64,000 bases of DNA from Roseovarius indicus. Its GTDB lineage: Bacteria > Pseudomonadota > Alphaproteobacteria > Rhodobacterales > Rhodobacteraceae. Both the position numbers and the translations under genes were made by a program. How positions within the stretch are numbered: position 1 is the first letter of the stretch; every line of letters begins with the position of its first letter. Positions 1-8,571 of this stretch are shown in pieces. The stretch is from contig NZ_CP031598.1 in the NCBI RefSeq assembly GCF_008728195.1, positions 3,968,001 to 4,032,000 of the forward strand. Reading direction: 5' to 3'. The notes beneath the pieces are model-generated. The model saw nothing but the letters and a program-made list of their open reading frames with translations, made no database searches and had not been told where the DNA came from.

Positions 1-1028
1 GCGTCGGCCAGGCCGTGCAGCGCGGTTTCCGTCTCGGCCCAGCCGAGGCAGCCATCGGTGATCGACTGGCCATAGACCAGCGACCCCTGCCCCGTCTTCT
101 GTGCCCCGCCGACAAGGTGGCTTTCCACCATGACGCCGGTGATCCGGTGATCGCCCGCCGCCACCTGCGCGCCGATCTCCTGCAGCACCTTCGGTTGCTT
201 CTCGGGATCCTTGCCGCTGTTGGCATGGCTCGCGTCGATCATCACCTGCGGCCGCAGCCCGTCTTTCGCGATCTTCGAACACGCCACCTCGACAGACCCG
301 GCATCGTAATTCGTGCCGCCCCCACCGCGCAGGATGACGTGACAGTCAGAATTCCCACCGGTGCCGACGATGGCCGCCTGCCCCTCTTCGGTCAGCCCCA
401 TGAAATGGTGCGGCTGCGCGGCCGAGCGCACGGCGTCGATGGCGATCTGCACATTGCCGCGGGTGCCGTTCTTGAACCCCACCGGGCAGGAAAGGCCCGA
501 GGCCATCTCGCGGTGGATCTGGCTTTCGGTCGTCCGCGCCCCGATGGCGCCCCAGGCCACGAGATCGGCAATGTATTGCGGCACGGTGGTGTCGAGGAAC
601 TCGGTCCCCACCGGCAGCCCCATCTCGGCCAGCTGCAACAAGAGCGTGCGCGCCGTCTCGATTCCCTCGTTGATGCGGAACGAGCCGTCGATGCCCGGAT
701 CGTTGATCAGGCCCTTCCAGCCGCCGATCGTACGGGGCTTCTCGAAATAGGCGCGCATGACGATTTCCAGCTCACCCGACAGCTCGTCGCGCAAGCTGCG
801 CAGCCGCCCGGCATATTCCACCGCCGCGACGGGGTCGTGAATCGAGCAGGGCCCGACCACCGCGATAATCCTGTCGTCGCGGTGGTCGAGAATGGCGCGG
901 ATGGCCTCGCGGCCGTCCTGCACGGTCTGGGCCGCCAGGTCGCTGACGGGGTGCCGCTTGCGCACTGTCGCCGGGGAGAGAAGTTCGTGCATCCTGGTGA
1001 TGCGGGTGTTCTGGGTCGTGATCGCCAT
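1..1028 (-). CDS. aroG: 3-deoxy-7-phosphoheptulonate (DAHP) synthase, class I; C-terminus beyond the window
   Basis: The enzyme condenses phosphoenolpyruvate with erythrose 4-phosphate, the entry step of the shikimate pathway. Reading the minus strand from the ATG at 1028 gives MAITTQNTRI..., then VGPCSIHDPVAAVEYAGRL (the conserved class I GPCSIHDP motif), and later GTDxx-like FLDTTVPQYIADLVAWGAIGART, FKNGT and MIDASHANSGKDP blocks. About 342 residues are visible and no stop is reached, so the last few residues lie outside the window. The start is supported by GAAGGAC seven bases upstream. The gene is preceded by a leader peptide rich in Phe, Trp and Tyr and an intrinsic terminator, so its expression is very likely set by aromatic amino acid supply. 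The symbol aroG is by family; aroF and aroH cannot be told apart here. Confidence 0.93.
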   Translation of the reverse strand, partial: MAITTQNTRITRMHELLSPATVRKRHPVSDLAAQTVQDGREAIRAILDHRDDRIIAVVGPCSIHDPVAAVEYAGRLRSLRDELSGELEIVMRAYFEKPRTIGGWKGLINDPGIDGSFRINEGIETARTLLLQLAEMGLPVGTEFLDTTVPQYIADLVAWGAIGARTTESQIHREMASGLSCPVGFKNGTRGNVQIAIDAVRSAAQPHHFMGLTEEGQAAIVGTGGNSDCHVILRGGGGTNYDAGSVEVACSKIAKDGLRPQVMIDASHANSGKDPEKQPKVLQEIGAQVAAGDHRITGVMVESHLVGGAQKTGQGSLVYGQSITDGCLGWAETETALHGLAD

Positions 1029-1065
1029 GGGGTTTGTCCTTCGGGCTGGCCCCCGGCGGAGACAT

Positions 1066-1091
1066 AAAAAAAACCGCCGGTGAGGGCGGTT
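1066..1091 (-). terminator. Attenuator terminator hairpin in the aroG leader
   Basis: On the minus strand AACCGCC pairs with GGCGGTT around a CTCACC loop, followed by eight T residues (the A run at 1066-1073). It lies 29 bases after the leader peptide stop and 37 bases before the aroG ATG, so it must be read through to express aroG. The 5' arm (CCGCC with an upstream CCG) can instead pair with GGCGGCGG inside the leader peptide (1141-1148), giving a competing antiterminator. Confidence 0.85.
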
Positions 1092-1120
1092 CGGTTTGGT
1101 GTTTCACTGTCAACGTTGTG

Positions 1121-1198
1121 TCAGAACGCGCAGACCCTTTCCGCCGCCATATGGCTCGGAGCATAAAAATACCAGAATGCGGCAAAGGTGCGTGTCAT
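1121..1198 (-). CDS. Leader peptide of the aroG attenuator (25 aa)
   Basis: A 25-codon frame whose peptide contains FAAFWYFYAPSH and ends in Phe: four Phe, one Trp and two Tyr in 25 residues, with WYFY contiguous. This is the composition expected of a ribosome-stalling leader peptide that senses all three aromatic amino acids. It ends 29 bases before the terminator stem. The Ala-Ala codons after the stall run (GCGGCG, part of GGCGGCGG at 1141-1148) form the strand that can pair with the terminator's 5' arm when the ribosome stalls. No Shine-Dalgarno precedes the ATG. A promoter-like -10 box ends seven bases upstream, so the peptide is probably translated from a leaderless mRNA, as reported for the trp leader of Sinorhizobium. 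Confidence 0.85.
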   Translation of the reverse strand: MTRTFAAFWYFYAPSHMAAERVCAF

Positions 1199-1205
1199 GG
1201 AGGGC

Positions 1206-1234
1206 ACGCTAGCGGGGCCTTGCTGCCATGTCAC
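1206..1234 (-). promoter_or_regulatory. Candidate sigma70-type promoter of the aroG leader
   Basis: On the minus strand GTGACA (1234-1229) and TAGCGT (1211-1206) are separated by 17 bases. The expected start site is at 1198-1199, the leader ATG itself. The match to TTGACA/TATAAT is moderate. The case rests on position, spacing and the absence of a Shine-Dalgarno before the leader peptide. Confidence 0.5.
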
Positions 1235-1473
1235 GCGGAAAATCCGGCACCCCGCCAAAAAACCACCTGACACAAACAGCCTGCGAAACGGGCATTGGCT
1301 GGCAAGCCTGCCGGTTCCGCAGCACCTCGCGATTTCGTGTAGACGGCCGGGCCGGGCCGGCGCTCGGCCCGTCTTGCCGCACGGCAAAGGCCGCGCATTA
1401 CAGTTTTGCAACGGATTTATGACAGTCCGGCCACGGGCGCCCTGCGCCCTCCCCCAAAGCACTGGTTTTACGT

Positions 1474-2295
1474 ATGAATAAGAGCCTCGTCTGGTTGGCC
1501 TCATTCCCGAAATCCGGGAACACGTGGCTACGCATTTTCCTCTCGAACTACCTTGTCAACGACGCCGCCCCGGTCTCGCTGAACGACATCACCCGCATCG
1601 CCCATGGCGATTCCAACGCCGCGCTCTACCGGCGCATCCTGCCCGATCTCGAACGCCGCTCCGAGATCGAGATCCTGCGGGCGCGCGGGGCGCTGCTGGC
1701 AACGATCGCGGGCAACGGCGCCGGCATCAACCTGATCAAGACGCATAACGTGAATGGCAGGCACCTGGGCATGCCGCTGATCCCGCAGCACCTGACGAAA
1801 TCCGCGATCTACATCGTGCGCAACCCGCTGGATGTCACCCTGTCCTATGCCCGCCATTTCGGCATCGACCCCGAACAGGCCGCCCGGTCGATGGCGTCGG
1901 CCGGCAACCGGACGAAAGCCGACAGCGACTCGGTGCCGCAATATCTCGGCTCCTGGGCCGAGAATGTCAGAAGCTGGGCGTGCCATCCGCCCTTTCCCGT
2001 CTGCGTGCTGAAATACGAGGACATGCTTCTCGACCCCGAAGCCAGCTTTGCCACCGCGCTGACGCATCTCGGCGTGCCGGTCGACAATGAACGGCTGGTG
2101 CGGGCGATCGAGCATTCGCGGTTCGAGCGGGTGGCGCAGCAGGAGGCGGAACAGGGCTTCCTCGAGCGCCCGCGCCGGGCCGAACGGTTCTTCGCCGTCG
2201 GCAAATCCCGACAGTGGGACGGGGTCCTGCCCGGCAAGCTGGTGGATACCATCCGCCGCCACCATGCCGAGGTGATGGGCGCGCTGGGATACTGA
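1474..2295 (+). CDS. Sulfotransferase domain protein
   Basis: A 273-residue protein of the PAPS-dependent sulfotransferase fold. The 5'-phosphosulfate-binding loop is seen as FPKSGNTW near residues 11-18. The 3'-phosphate-binding segment is VRNPLDVTLSYARHFG in the middle of the protein. A conserved C-terminal RxxxGKSRQW-like block (FFAVGKSRQWDGVLPGKL) contacts the nucleotide in characterised members. The acceptor (sugar, lipid or small molecule) cannot be deduced. The gene is transcribed away from aroG and stands alone. Upstream, 1199-1473 holds only the aroG leader promoter and no recognisable gene. Family assignment is secure; substrate is unknown. Confidence 0.85.
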   Translation: MNKSLVWLASFPKSGNTWLRIFLSNYLVNDAAPVSLNDITRIAHGDSNAALYRRILPDLERRSEIEILRARGALLATIAGNGAGINLIKTHNVNGRHLGMPLIPQHLTKSAIYIVRNPLDVTLSYARHFGIDPEQAARSMASAGNRTKADSDSVPQYLGSWAENVRSWACHPPFPVCVLKYEDMLLDPEASFATALTHLGVPVDNERLVRAIEHSRFERVAQQEAEQGFLERPRRAERFFAVGKSRQWDGVLPGKLVDTIRRHHAEVMGALGY

Positions 2296-2314
2296 GACAG
2301 GCCTGTCGCGGGAC

Positions 2315-2348
2315 AAAAGAAAACCCCCGCCGGCGGCACCGGCGGGGG
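2315..2348 (-). terminator. Terminator after rplQ
   Basis: CCCCCGCCGG (2324-2333) pairs with CCGGCGGGGG (2339-2348) around a five-base loop. On the minus strand it is followed by TTTTCTTTT. It lies 29 bases past the rplQ stop and closes the rpsM-rplQ transcription unit. Confidence 0.85.
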
Positions 2349-2377
2349 CTGAAACGGCCCGGACAGGGCGGCGTTTC

Positions 2378-2797
2378 TTATTCTTCTTCGGCATCCTCGA
2401 GCGCGACGCGCTCCTTGTCGGCCTTGCCCTTGGCGTCGAGGTCGCGGTCGACCAGCTCGATGATCGCCATCGGCGCCATGTCACCATAGCGGAAGCCGGC
2501 TTTCAGAACGCGGGCATAGCCGCCCGAGCGTTCCTTGTAGCGCGGGCCCAGCACGTCGAAAAGCTTGGCGACGTGGATGTCCTGCTTGAGCTGTGCGGCG
2601 GCCTGGCGGCGCGCATGCACGTCACCGCGCTTGCCCAGCGTGATGAGCTTGTCGATCACCCGCTTCAGCTCTTTCGCCTTGGGCAGGGTGGTCTTGATCT
2701 GTTCGTGTTCGATGAGCGAGCCGGCCATGTTCGCCCACAGCGCCTTGCGGTGCTCGTGGGTGCGGTTCAGGCGGCGATAGCCTCGTGCGTGACGCAT
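2378..2797 (-). CDS. rplQ: 50S ribosomal protein L17
   Basis: A 139-residue L17. The N-terminus [20 protein letters not shown] and the [23 protein letters not shown] block are diagnostic of the family, and the protein has a short acidic C-terminal tail. L17 lines the large subunit near the peptide exit. It is the last gene of the alpha operon (rpsM-rpsK-rpoA-rplQ), 153 bases after rpoA. The gap between them holds an inverted pair of GTAGGGTGGGT repeats. Confidence 0.97.
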   Translation of the reverse strand: MRHARGYRRLNRTHEHRKALWANMAGSLIEHEQIKTTLPKAKELKRVIDKLITLGKRGDVHARRQAAAQLKQDIHVAKLFDVLGPRYKERSGGYARVLKAGFRYGDMAPMAIIELVDRDLDAKGKADKERVALEDAEEE

Positions 2798-2893
2798 GTT
2801 TCTTACTCCTATGTGCCCTCTACGGGCGGTTTTGCTTTGTCTGGCCGGCGATGCGTGTCACCGGCTCTCCTTGGGGCTCGAGGCCCGGGGTGC

Positions 2894-2944
2894 GGTGGGT
2901 TGGCACCCACCCTACGATCTCCCGTAGGGTGGGTGAAACCCACC
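2894..2944. repeat. Inverted pair of GTAGGGTGGGT palindromes between rpoA and rplQ
   Basis: Two copies of the dispersed palindrome (GTAGGGTGGGT + 3 nt + AACCCACC) face each other: 2894-2916 in reverse and 2922-2944 in forward orientation. The pair can fold into a larger hairpin inside the rpoA-rplQ message. Confidence 0.8.
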
Positions 2945-2950
2945 ATGGTC

Positions 2951-3967
2951 TTAAAACTGATCTTCGAATTTCTTCGCCAGATCCTCGATGTTGTCCGGCG
3001 GCCAGTCCTCGACATCCATGCCGAGGTGCAGACCCATGCCGGAAAGCACTTCCTTGATCTCGTTCAGCGACTTGCGGCCGAAGTTCGGGGTGCGCAGCAT
3101 CTCGGCTTCGGTTTTCTGGATCAGGTCGCCGATATAGACGATGTTGTCGTTCTTCAGGCAGTTCGCCGAGCGCACCGAAAGCTCCAACTCGTCGACCTTC
3201 TTGAGAAGCAGCGGGTTGAACTCCAGCCCGTCGTCCTCGTCCTGGCGGCCGGCGGATTCGGGCTCTTCGAAGTTGACGAAGATCGACAGCTGGTCCTGCA
3301 GGATGCGGGCGGCATAGGCCACCGCGTCGTCCGGCGTGACGGAGCCGTCGGTGTCGACCTTCATGGTCAGCTTGTCATAGTCCAGCACCTGGCCTTCGCG
3401 GGTCGGCTGCACGTCGTAGCTGACCTTGACGACCGGCGAATAGATCGCGTCGACCGGGATCAGGCCGATCGGCGCATCTTCCGGCTTGTTCTTGTCGGCG
3501 GCGACATAGCCCTTGCCCTGGTTCACGGTCAGTTCCATGAACAGGTCGGCGCCCTCGTCGAGGTGGCAGATCACGTGATCCTTGTTCAGGATCTCGATGC
3601 CCGCGCTGTCGGTGATGTCACCGGCAGTGACGACGCCCGGCCCCTTGGCCGAGATCGACAGGCGCTTGGGCCCTTCCACTTCCATCCGCAGGGCAACGCC
3701 CTTGAGGTTCAGGACGATGTCTGTCACGTCTTCGCGCACACCGGCAACCGACGAGAACTCGTGCAGCACGTTGTCGATCTGCACCGAGGTGATCGCGGCG
3801 CCCTGAAGCGACGACAGCAGCACGCGGCGCAGCGCGTTGCCGAGGGTCAGACCGAAGCCGCGTTCCAGCGGTTCGGCCACGACGGTGGCCTGACGCAGCG
3901 GGTCGTTGCCCGGCTTCACATCCAGCTGCGTCGGCTTGATCAGTTCTGCCCAGTTCTTGTGGATCAT
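2951..3967 (-). CDS. rpoA: DNA-directed RNA polymerase subunit alpha
   Basis: A 338-residue alpha subunit. The N-terminal assembly domain contains [26 protein letters not shown], the segment that contacts beta and beta-prime. The C-terminal domain contains [20 protein letters not shown] and [16 protein letters not shown], the helix-hairpin region that binds UP elements and activators. The conserved Arg of RSANCLK is present. Gene order rpsK-rpoA-rplQ is standard for the alpha operon. Confidence 0.98.
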   Translation of the reverse strand: MIHKNWAELIKPTQLDVKPGNDPLRQATVVAEPLERGFGLTLGNALRRVLLSSLQGAAITSVQIDNVLHEFSSVAGVREDVTDIVLNLKGVALRMEVEGPKRLSISAKGPGVVTAGDITDSAGIEILNKDHVICHLDEGADLFMELTVNQGKGYVAADKNKPEDAPIGLIPVDAIYSPVVKVSYDVQPTREGQVLDYDKLTMKVDTDGSVTPDDAVAYAARILQDQLSIFVNFEEPESAGRQDEDDGLEFNPLLLKKVDELELSVRSANCLKNDNIVYIGDLIQKTEAEMLRTPNFGRKSLNEIKEVLSGMGLHLGMDVEDWPPDNIEDLAKKFEDQF

Positions 3968-4082
3968 GCGTTCCCTCCATTCCTGTTCTCGGCCCCATGT
4001 CCGAAGGCCAAGAACGCCCGAGGTTTAAAATGACGGAATGGGGCCGTGAACAAACACGCGGCCCCACCGATAGACGGTAAGA

Positions 4083-4481
4083 TCAGACCCGGCGGCGTTT
4101 CGGCGGGCGGCAGCCGTTGTGGGCGATCGGGGTGACATCACGGATCGAGGTGATGTTGAAGCCGATCGCGGCCAGCGCACGCAGGGCACTTTCACGGCCC
4201 GAACCGGGGCCCTGAACCTCGACGTCGAGGGTTTTCATGCCATGTTCCTGCGCCTTGCGGCCCGCATCTTCGGCAGCCATCTGGGCGGCGTAGGGGGTCG
4301 ATTTGCGCGAACCTTTGAAGCCCATGGTGCCGGCCGACGACCAGGCAATCGCGTTGCCCTGCACGTCGGAGATCAGGATCTTGGTGTTGTTGAAGGAGCT
4401 GTTCACATGCGCCACGCCGGTGGCGATGTTCTTCGAGACCTTTTTCTTGCCGCGTTGAGCGCGGCGGGTATCACGTGCCAT
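4083..4481 (-). CDS. rpsK: 30S ribosomal protein S11
   Basis: A 132-residue S11 of the platform of the small subunit. It contains [19 protein letters not shown] and the C-terminal [18 protein letters not shown] block, which are invariant in the family. Length is normal. It lies 15 bases after rpsM and 115 bases before rpoA. The latter gap holds a GGGGCCG/CGGCCCC hairpin (about 4038-4063) without a T run. Confidence 0.98.
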   Translation of the reverse strand: MARDTRRAQRGKKKVSKNIATGVAHVNSSFNNTKILISDVQGNAIAWSSAGTMGFKGSRKSTPYAAQMAAEDAGRKAQEHGMKTLDVEVQGPGSGRESALRALAAIGFNITSIRDVTPIAHNGCRPPKRRRV

Positions 4482-4496
4482 ATCTGCTGCCCTCCC

Positions 4497-4865
4497 TTAC
4501 TTCTTTTTGCCGGCGATGGGTTTCGCCGGGCCCTTGCGGGTGCGGGCGTTGGTGTGGGTACGCTGACCGCGAACCGGCAGGTTCCGGCGGTGGCGCAGAC
4601 CACGGTAGCAGCCGAGGTCCATGAGCCGCTTGATGTTCATCTGAACATCCCGGCGAAGGTCGCCTTCGACGGTGTAGTTGGCGTCGATATGCTCGCGCAC
4701 GGCAAGCACTTCGGAGTCGCTCAACTCGTTCACCCGGCGGGTGAGGTCGATGTTGACGGCTTCGCAGATGGCCTTGGCCGAGGAATGGCCGATACCAGTG
4801 ATATAAGTCAGGGCGATCGGGACCCGTTTGTGGGTCGGGATGTTAACGCCGGCGATACGTGCCAA
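4497..4865 (-). CDS. rpsM: 30S ribosomal protein S13 (TTG start)
   Basis: A 122-residue S13 (head of the 30S subunit, contacts tRNA and the L5 bridge), with [14 protein letters not shown] at the start and [24 protein letters not shown] near the end. A longer ATG frame exists, but the family N-terminus begins exactly at a TTG (4865-4863). AGAGGA precedes it by eight bases, so TTG is taken as the start. It is the first gene of the alpha operon. A candidate promoter lies 157 bases upstream. Confidence 0.95.
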   Translation of the reverse strand: MARIAGVNIPTHKRVPIALTYITGIGHSSAKAICEAVNIDLTRRVNELSDSEVLAVREHIDANYTVEGDLRRDVQMNIKRLMDLGCYRGLRHRRNLPVRGQRTHTNARTRKGPAKPIAGKKK

Positions 4866-5021
4866 GTGTCGTGTCCTCTTGTGTTGCGGTTCCGTAGTGC
4901 CAGAACCTTTTTTCACAACGTAGGCCCGAGACGGTTCCGTCCGGGCCGCAGCTGATACAGGTGGTCGATTCGATCTCGGGTGCGACCCGAAAGGGAATCA
5001 TTTTCTCTCATGAGATGGTGG

Positions 5022-5050
5022 TGCTTAGGAGCAAATGCCAAGAGCGTCAA
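5022..5050 (-). promoter_or_regulatory. rpsM: Candidate promoter of the rpsM-rpsK-rpoA-rplQ unit
   Basis: On the minus strand TTGACG (5050-5045), 17 bases, then TAAGCA (5027-5022). The -35 is strong and the -10 is weak. Between it and rpsM, at about 4923-4949, lies a GGCCCGGACGG/CCGTCTCGGGCC hairpin without a T run that could be a leader structure. Confidence 0.5.
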
Positions 5051-5067
5051 GCCCCCGGCAGAACTTG

Positions 5068-5427
5068 TCAGGCACCGCAGAGAAAATAGGTCTGCGGGGC
5101 GCCTGTTTCGTCCTCGTATACATATAGAACACCCGGCTCCGATTGAAAAGTGCGCAGCACGAATACCTTCGGGAAAAGCGCGCCGGGCTCCTCGCAATAA
5201 CCGGGGCGGATATGGGTTTCGTCGCTGGTCCAGTCGGGGCGCGGAATGGGCTCGGACAGCTCGCAGTAATATTCGATCTCCGAGAACCATTTGCCGTCGA
5301 AACTCATGCCCTTCTCATGCCGCTCGATCATCTCCAGTCCGCACAGCGCCCGGTCGGTCACGAAATCCATTTCCGCCCGAAGCGGCGTGGCCACCACGCA
5401 CAGCGCAAGCGCAACCGCCCCCCTCAT
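5068..5427 (-). CDS. Small exported protein of unknown function
   Basis: A 119-residue protein with a typical signal peptide (MRGAVALALCVVATPLRAEM, cleavage likely after LRA). The mature part has four Cys (ALCGLE, YYCELS, GYCEEP, FLCGA), suggesting two disulfides in the periplasm, and is rich in aromatic residues. No known domain was recognised. Its start overlaps the stop of the upstream gene by four bases (ATGA), so the two are translationally coupled. Both occupy a cut in the ribosomal protein array between adk and rpsM. Confidence 0.6.
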   Translation of the reverse strand: MRGAVALALCVVATPLRAEMDFVTDRALCGLEMIERHEKGMSFDGKWFSEIEYYCELSEPIPRPDWTSDETHIRPGYCEEPGALFPKVFVLRTFQSEPGVLYVYEDETGAPQTYFLCGA

Positions 5428-5819
5428 GGCCGGTCACACGCGACGAAGGGCACCGTCTGGTCGAACCCGCTGATATTCAGCGTCGCGTTATCGGCATCCG
5501 AATAGGTCAGCGTGAAATCCCCCTCCCGCGTCTCGCCATTGGCATTGGTGCAACTCCCCGACTGCGCCTCGGTCTTGCCCGGTGCGCCGATCAGGCTGAA
5601 CTCTCCGTCGAACTGACAGGAAATCACCGTGCCCTCCAACGCCCCGTGATCGAGGATCAGGTGCGCGTCGTCCAGCGCATGAAAGGCCGCGCCATCCCCG
5701 CCCAGACCGTCGAAGAACGCACAGCCCTTGGGCCCGAAGATGTGAAGACGCGGCTGGTCTGCGGCACTCGCGGCGGTGGCGATCAAGGCGGCAAGGGCCG
5801 CCGGGGCAATGACACGCAT
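5424..5819 (-). CDS. Small exported protein; start lies directly after the adk terminator
   Basis: A 131-residue protein with a signal peptide (MRVIAPAALAALIATAASAAD). The mature part has Cys in PKGCAFF, ISCQFD, SGSCTNANGE and FVACDRP, so two disulfides are likely. It ends in beta-rich sequence (GDFTLTYSDADNATLNISGFDQTVPF). No known domain was recognised. The ATG at 5819 was chosen over one six codons upstream because GGAGG stands seven bases before it. That GGAGG is part of the 3' arm of the adk terminator hairpin, so translation should be open only when the hairpin is melted or absent. The next gene is coupled by an ATGA overlap. Confidence 0.6.
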   Translation of the reverse strand: MRVIAPAALAALIATAASAADQPRLHIFGPKGCAFFDGLGGDGAAFHALDDAHLILDHGALEGTVISCQFDGEFSLIGAPGKTEAQSGSCTNANGETREGDFTLTYSDADNATLNISGFDQTVPFVACDRP

Positions 5820-5820
5820 G

Positions 5821-5851
5821 AAAAAACCTCCGGCCAATCAGGCCGGAGGTT
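5821..5851 (-). terminator. Terminator after adk whose 3' arm contains the next gene's Shine-Dalgarno
   Basis: AACCTCCGGCC (5825-5835) pairs with GGCCGGAGGTT (5841-5851) around a five-base loop. On the minus strand the stem runs straight into six T residues and then CATG, the start of the exported protein gene. The GGAGG of the descending arm is at ideal ribosome-binding distance. Confidence 0.85.
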
Positions 5852-5878
5852 ACAATCAATTCGCGACTGCGCCAAGCG

Positions 5879-6520
5879 TCAGGAAAGCGCGCCCTCGATG
5901 GCGGCCGAGACGTCGTCGATCTCGCCCAGCCCGTCGACCGTCTTCAGCTGGCCCTTGGCATAGTAATAGCCAATCAGCGGCGAGGTCTTCTTGTAGTATT
6001 CCATCAGCCGCTGCTTGAGGCTGTCGGCATTGTCGTCGGCCCGGCGCTTGACCTCGGTCGAGCCGCAATTGGCGCATTTGCCATCCTCGGGCCAGGGCTT
6101 GGTGATGTCGTTGTAGACAGCACCACAACCGCCACAGGTCGAGCGGGCGGTGATGCGCTCGACCAGCGCGTCGTCATCCACCTGCATCTCGACGACGGCA
6201 TCGAGGCCCTGCCCCTGCTCCTGCAGCAGCTCGGCCAGCGCGTCGGCCTGGGCCAGCGTGCGCGGGAAGCCGTCGAAGATGAACCCGCCGCCATTGTCCC
6301 CTTGGATCTTCTCGCGGATCAGGCCGATGACGATCTCGTCGGTGACCAGGTCACCGCGTGCCATCACTTCGGCCACGACCTTGCCCATCTCGGTGCCGCT
6401 GTCCTTTGCTTCCCGCAGCATGTCGCCCGTGGAAAGCTGGATCATGCCCCGTTTCTCGACAAGGATGTGCGCCTGTGTGCCTTTGCCCGCGCCGGGCGGT
6501 CCAAGAAGAATAATGTTCAT
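5879..6520 (-). CDS. adk: Adenylate kinase (zinc-finger LID type)
   Basis: Catalyses ATP + AMP to 2 ADP. This 213-residue long-type enzyme has the P-loop [10 protein letters not shown] (residues 7-16), the AMP-binding [11 protein letters not shown] block, and four Cys in the LID (C129, C132, C149, C152: CGGC and CANC). These mark the zinc-binding LID variant rather than the E. coli hydrogen-bonded form. Its ATG overlaps the secY stop by four bases, as usual for the spc operon, and it is the last gene of the rplO-secY-adk unit. Confidence 0.97.
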   Translation of the reverse strand: MNIILLGPPGAGKGTQAHILVEKRGMIQLSTGDMLREAKDSGTEMGKVVAEVMARGDLVTDEIVIGLIREKIQGDNGGGFIFDGFPRTLAQADALAELLQEQGQGLDAVVEMQVDDDALVERITARSTCGGCGAVYNDITKPWPEDGKCANCGSTEVKRRADDNADSLKQRLMEYYKKTSPLIGYYYAKGQLKTVDGLGEIDDVSAAIEGALS

Positions 6521-7887
6521 CGGCGAGCCGTTCCTTTCCGGCGGGCGCGCTTGCGGCCCTTGCCACTCAATTGCGATTTTTCAATGAGGCCCTCGTACTG
6601 GTGCGCCAGGAGATGCGACTGCACCTGCTGGATCGTGTCCATGACAACCGACACCACGATGAGAACCGACGTCCCGCCAAAATAGAAGGGGATGGCGAAT
6701 TGGCTACGCAGAATTTCCGGAAGGAGACAAACTGCCGCAAGGTAAGCCGAACCAAGCACAAGGATGCGCGAGACCACGTATTCGAGATACTCCGCCGTCC
6801 GCTTGCCGGGGCGGATGCCCGGGACGAAGCCGTTCTGGTTCTTCAGGTTGTCGGCCACCTCATCGGGCTTGAACGCCACGTTGTAGGTGTAGAAATACGC
6901 GAAGAACACGATCATGCCGGCGAAGAACACCAGGTACAGCGGCTGCCCGGGCCCGAAATAGGCCAGGATGGTCGACATGACCGGGCCGGAATTCTGCCCC
7001 GAGAAGGTCGACAGCGTCACCGGCAGAAGCAGCAGCGACGAGGCGAAGATCGCCGGGATCACGCCCGCCGGGTTCACCTTCACGGGCAGGTGGCTCGACC
7101 CGCCGTCATAGACCTTCATCCCCACCTGGCGGCGCGGATACTGGATATGGATCTTGCGCAGCGAGCGTTCCATGAACACCACGAAGGCGATCACGGCCAC
7201 CACCATCAGCAGCACGCCCACGATCACCGCCGGGCTGATCGCGCCGCTGCGGCCGCTTGCGAAGAACTGTGCCAGCGCCGCCGGGATCTCGGCGATGATG
7301 CCCACGAAGATGATCAGCGAGATACCGTTGCCCACGCCCCGCGCGGTGATCTGCTCGCCCAGCCACATCAGGAACATCGTGCCGCCGACCAGCGTGATCA
7401 TGCAGGCCGCCACGAAGAACGGCGTCGGCAGGTCGGGCTGCACCAGCCCGCCCGAGACAAGGCTCATGGCCAGGCCGTAGGATTGCAGCGTCGCAAGGCC
7501 AACCGTCCCGTACCGGGTATACTGGTTGATCTTCTTGCGCCCCTGCTCGCCCTCTTTCTTCAGCTGCTCCAGCGCCGGCACCATGGCCGTCATCAGCTGG
7601 ACGATGATCGAGGCCGAGATGTAGGGCATGATGCCCAGGGCAAAGATCCCCATCCGCCCCAGCGCCCCGCCGGTGAACATCGACAGCATCCCGCCGATCC
7701 CCTGGCTGGCATCCTCCATGAACTGGCGAAGCTCGGCCCCGTCGATCCCGGGCACCGGGATATAGGTGCCGAGGCGATAGACGATAAGCAGGGCGATGGT
7801 GAAAAGGATGCGCTTGCGAAGATCGGTGGCCTTGCCGAGGGCGGACCAACTGGTGTTGGCGGCCATTTGTTCTGCTGCAGATACCAT
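6517..7887 (-). CDS. secY: Preprotein translocase subunit SecY
   Basis: The channel-forming subunit of the Sec translocon. It has 456 residues with ten predicted membrane segments. Signature blocks are [28 protein letters not shown] at the N-terminus, the plug region [26 protein letters not shown], and [21 protein letters not shown] in the cytoplasmic loop. It follows rplO after a 113-base gap that contains a strong hairpin with a T run, and overlaps adk. Confidence 0.97.
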   Translation of the reverse strand: MVSAAEQMAANTSWSALGKATDLRKRILFTIALLIVYRLGTYIPVPGIDGAELRQFMEDASQGIGGMLSMFTGGALGRMGIFALGIMPYISASIIVQLMTAMVPALEQLKKEGEQGRKKINQYTRYGTVGLATLQSYGLAMSLVSGGLVQPDLPTPFFVAACMITLVGGTMFLMWLGEQITARGVGNGISLIIFVGIIAEIPAALAQFFASGRSGAISPAVIVGVLLMVVAVIAFVVFMERSLRKIHIQYPRRQVGMKVYDGGSSHLPVKVNPAGVIPAIFASSLLLLPVTLSTFSGQNSGPVMSTILAYFGPGQPLYLVFFAGMIVFFAYFYTYNVAFKPDEVADNLKNQNGFVPGIRPGKRTAEYLEYVVSRILVLGSAYLAAVCLLPEILRSQFAIPFYFGGTSVLIVVSVVMDTIQQVQSHLLAHQYEGLIEKSQLSGKGRKRARRKGTARR

Positions 7888-7904
7888 GCGCGGTCTCTTC
7901 TTTT

Positions 7905-7948
7905 CAAAAACGAACGCCGCCAGAGCCGTTTTCCGGCTTAGGCGGCGT
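7905..7948 (-). terminator. Hairpin with T run between rplO and secY
   Basis: ACGCCGCC (7914-7921) pairs with GGCGGCGT (7941-7948), and AGCCG with CGGCT inside, around a TTTTC loop. On the minus strand it is followed by TCGTTTTTG. It has the form of an intrinsic terminator yet sits inside the rplO-secY-adk unit, so it probably gives partial termination and lowers secY relative to rplO. Confidence 0.55.
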
Positions 7949-8000
7949 CCTAAGGAAAACTAGGGGGTATGTAAGCGGCTCGCACGCCGCTCACAACCTC

Positions 8001-8474
8001 TTATTCGGCCGCCTGCGCGGTTGTGACATTCAGAGAGCCACCCGCTTTTTCGACGGCTTCGACCGCCGATTTCGACGCGCCGGTCACCTCGAGCGTCAGC
8101 TTGCCGCTGATTTCACCCTTGGCGAGAACCCGGATACCGTCGAGCTTGCGGCGCACGAGGCCGCTTTCGACAAGCACGTCCTCGGTGATCGGCTGGCCGG
8201 CGTCGATCTTCTTGGCGTCGACGAATTTCTGGATCAGGCCAAGGTTCACGACCGCGTATTTCTTGCGGTTCGGCTTGTTGAAGCCACGCTTGGGCAGACG
8301 TTGATAGAGCGGCATCTGGCCGCCTTCATAACCCTTGATGGCCACACCCGAACGGGATTTCTGACCCTTGATACCGCGGCCGGCGGTTTTGCCCATGCCC
8401 GAGCCCGGGCCACGGCCAACACGTTTGCGGGGTTTGGTCGCGCCCGCGTTATCGCGCAGTTCGTTCAGTTTCAT
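8001..8474 (-). CDS. rplO: 50S ribosomal protein L15
   Basis: A 157-residue L15, with the N-terminal [20 protein letters not shown] and [20 protein letters not shown] glycine-arginine extension, and a C-terminal [19 protein letters not shown] block. The open frame continues upstream, but the family start is the ATG at 8474, preceded by AGGAG at five bases. It is the first gene of a separate transcription unit. In the usual spc order it would follow rpmD directly, but here 2.1 kb with marC and a VWA gene intervenes. Confidence 0.97.
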   Translation of the reverse strand: MKLNELRDNAGATKPRKRVGRGPGSGMGKTAGRGIKGQKSRSGVAIKGYEGGQMPLYQRLPKRGFNKPNRKKYAVVNLGLIQKFVDAKKIDAGQPITEDVLVESGLVRRKLDGIRVLAKGEISGKLTLEVTGASKSAVEAVEKAGGSLNVTTAQAAE

Positions 8475-8571
8475 ATCGCTTCTCCTGAGCCGGATGTGCC
8501 CCCCGAAGCGGGTGAGGACAACCTCGGCATGTCTTGGTTTACGAGTCGGGCCCATCCCGGGCCACCGGGCG

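Noticed and set aside
15..1067. 350-codon plus-strand frame opposite aroG.
   Set aside because: The minus strand reads DAHP synthase with the GPCSIHDP motif; the plus frame is an Arg/His-rich antisense shadow.
4038..4063. GGGGCCG...CGGCCCC hairpin between rpsK and rpoA as a terminator.
   Set aside because: No T run on the minus strand and it lies inside a standard operon; may be a processing or translation-control hairpin.
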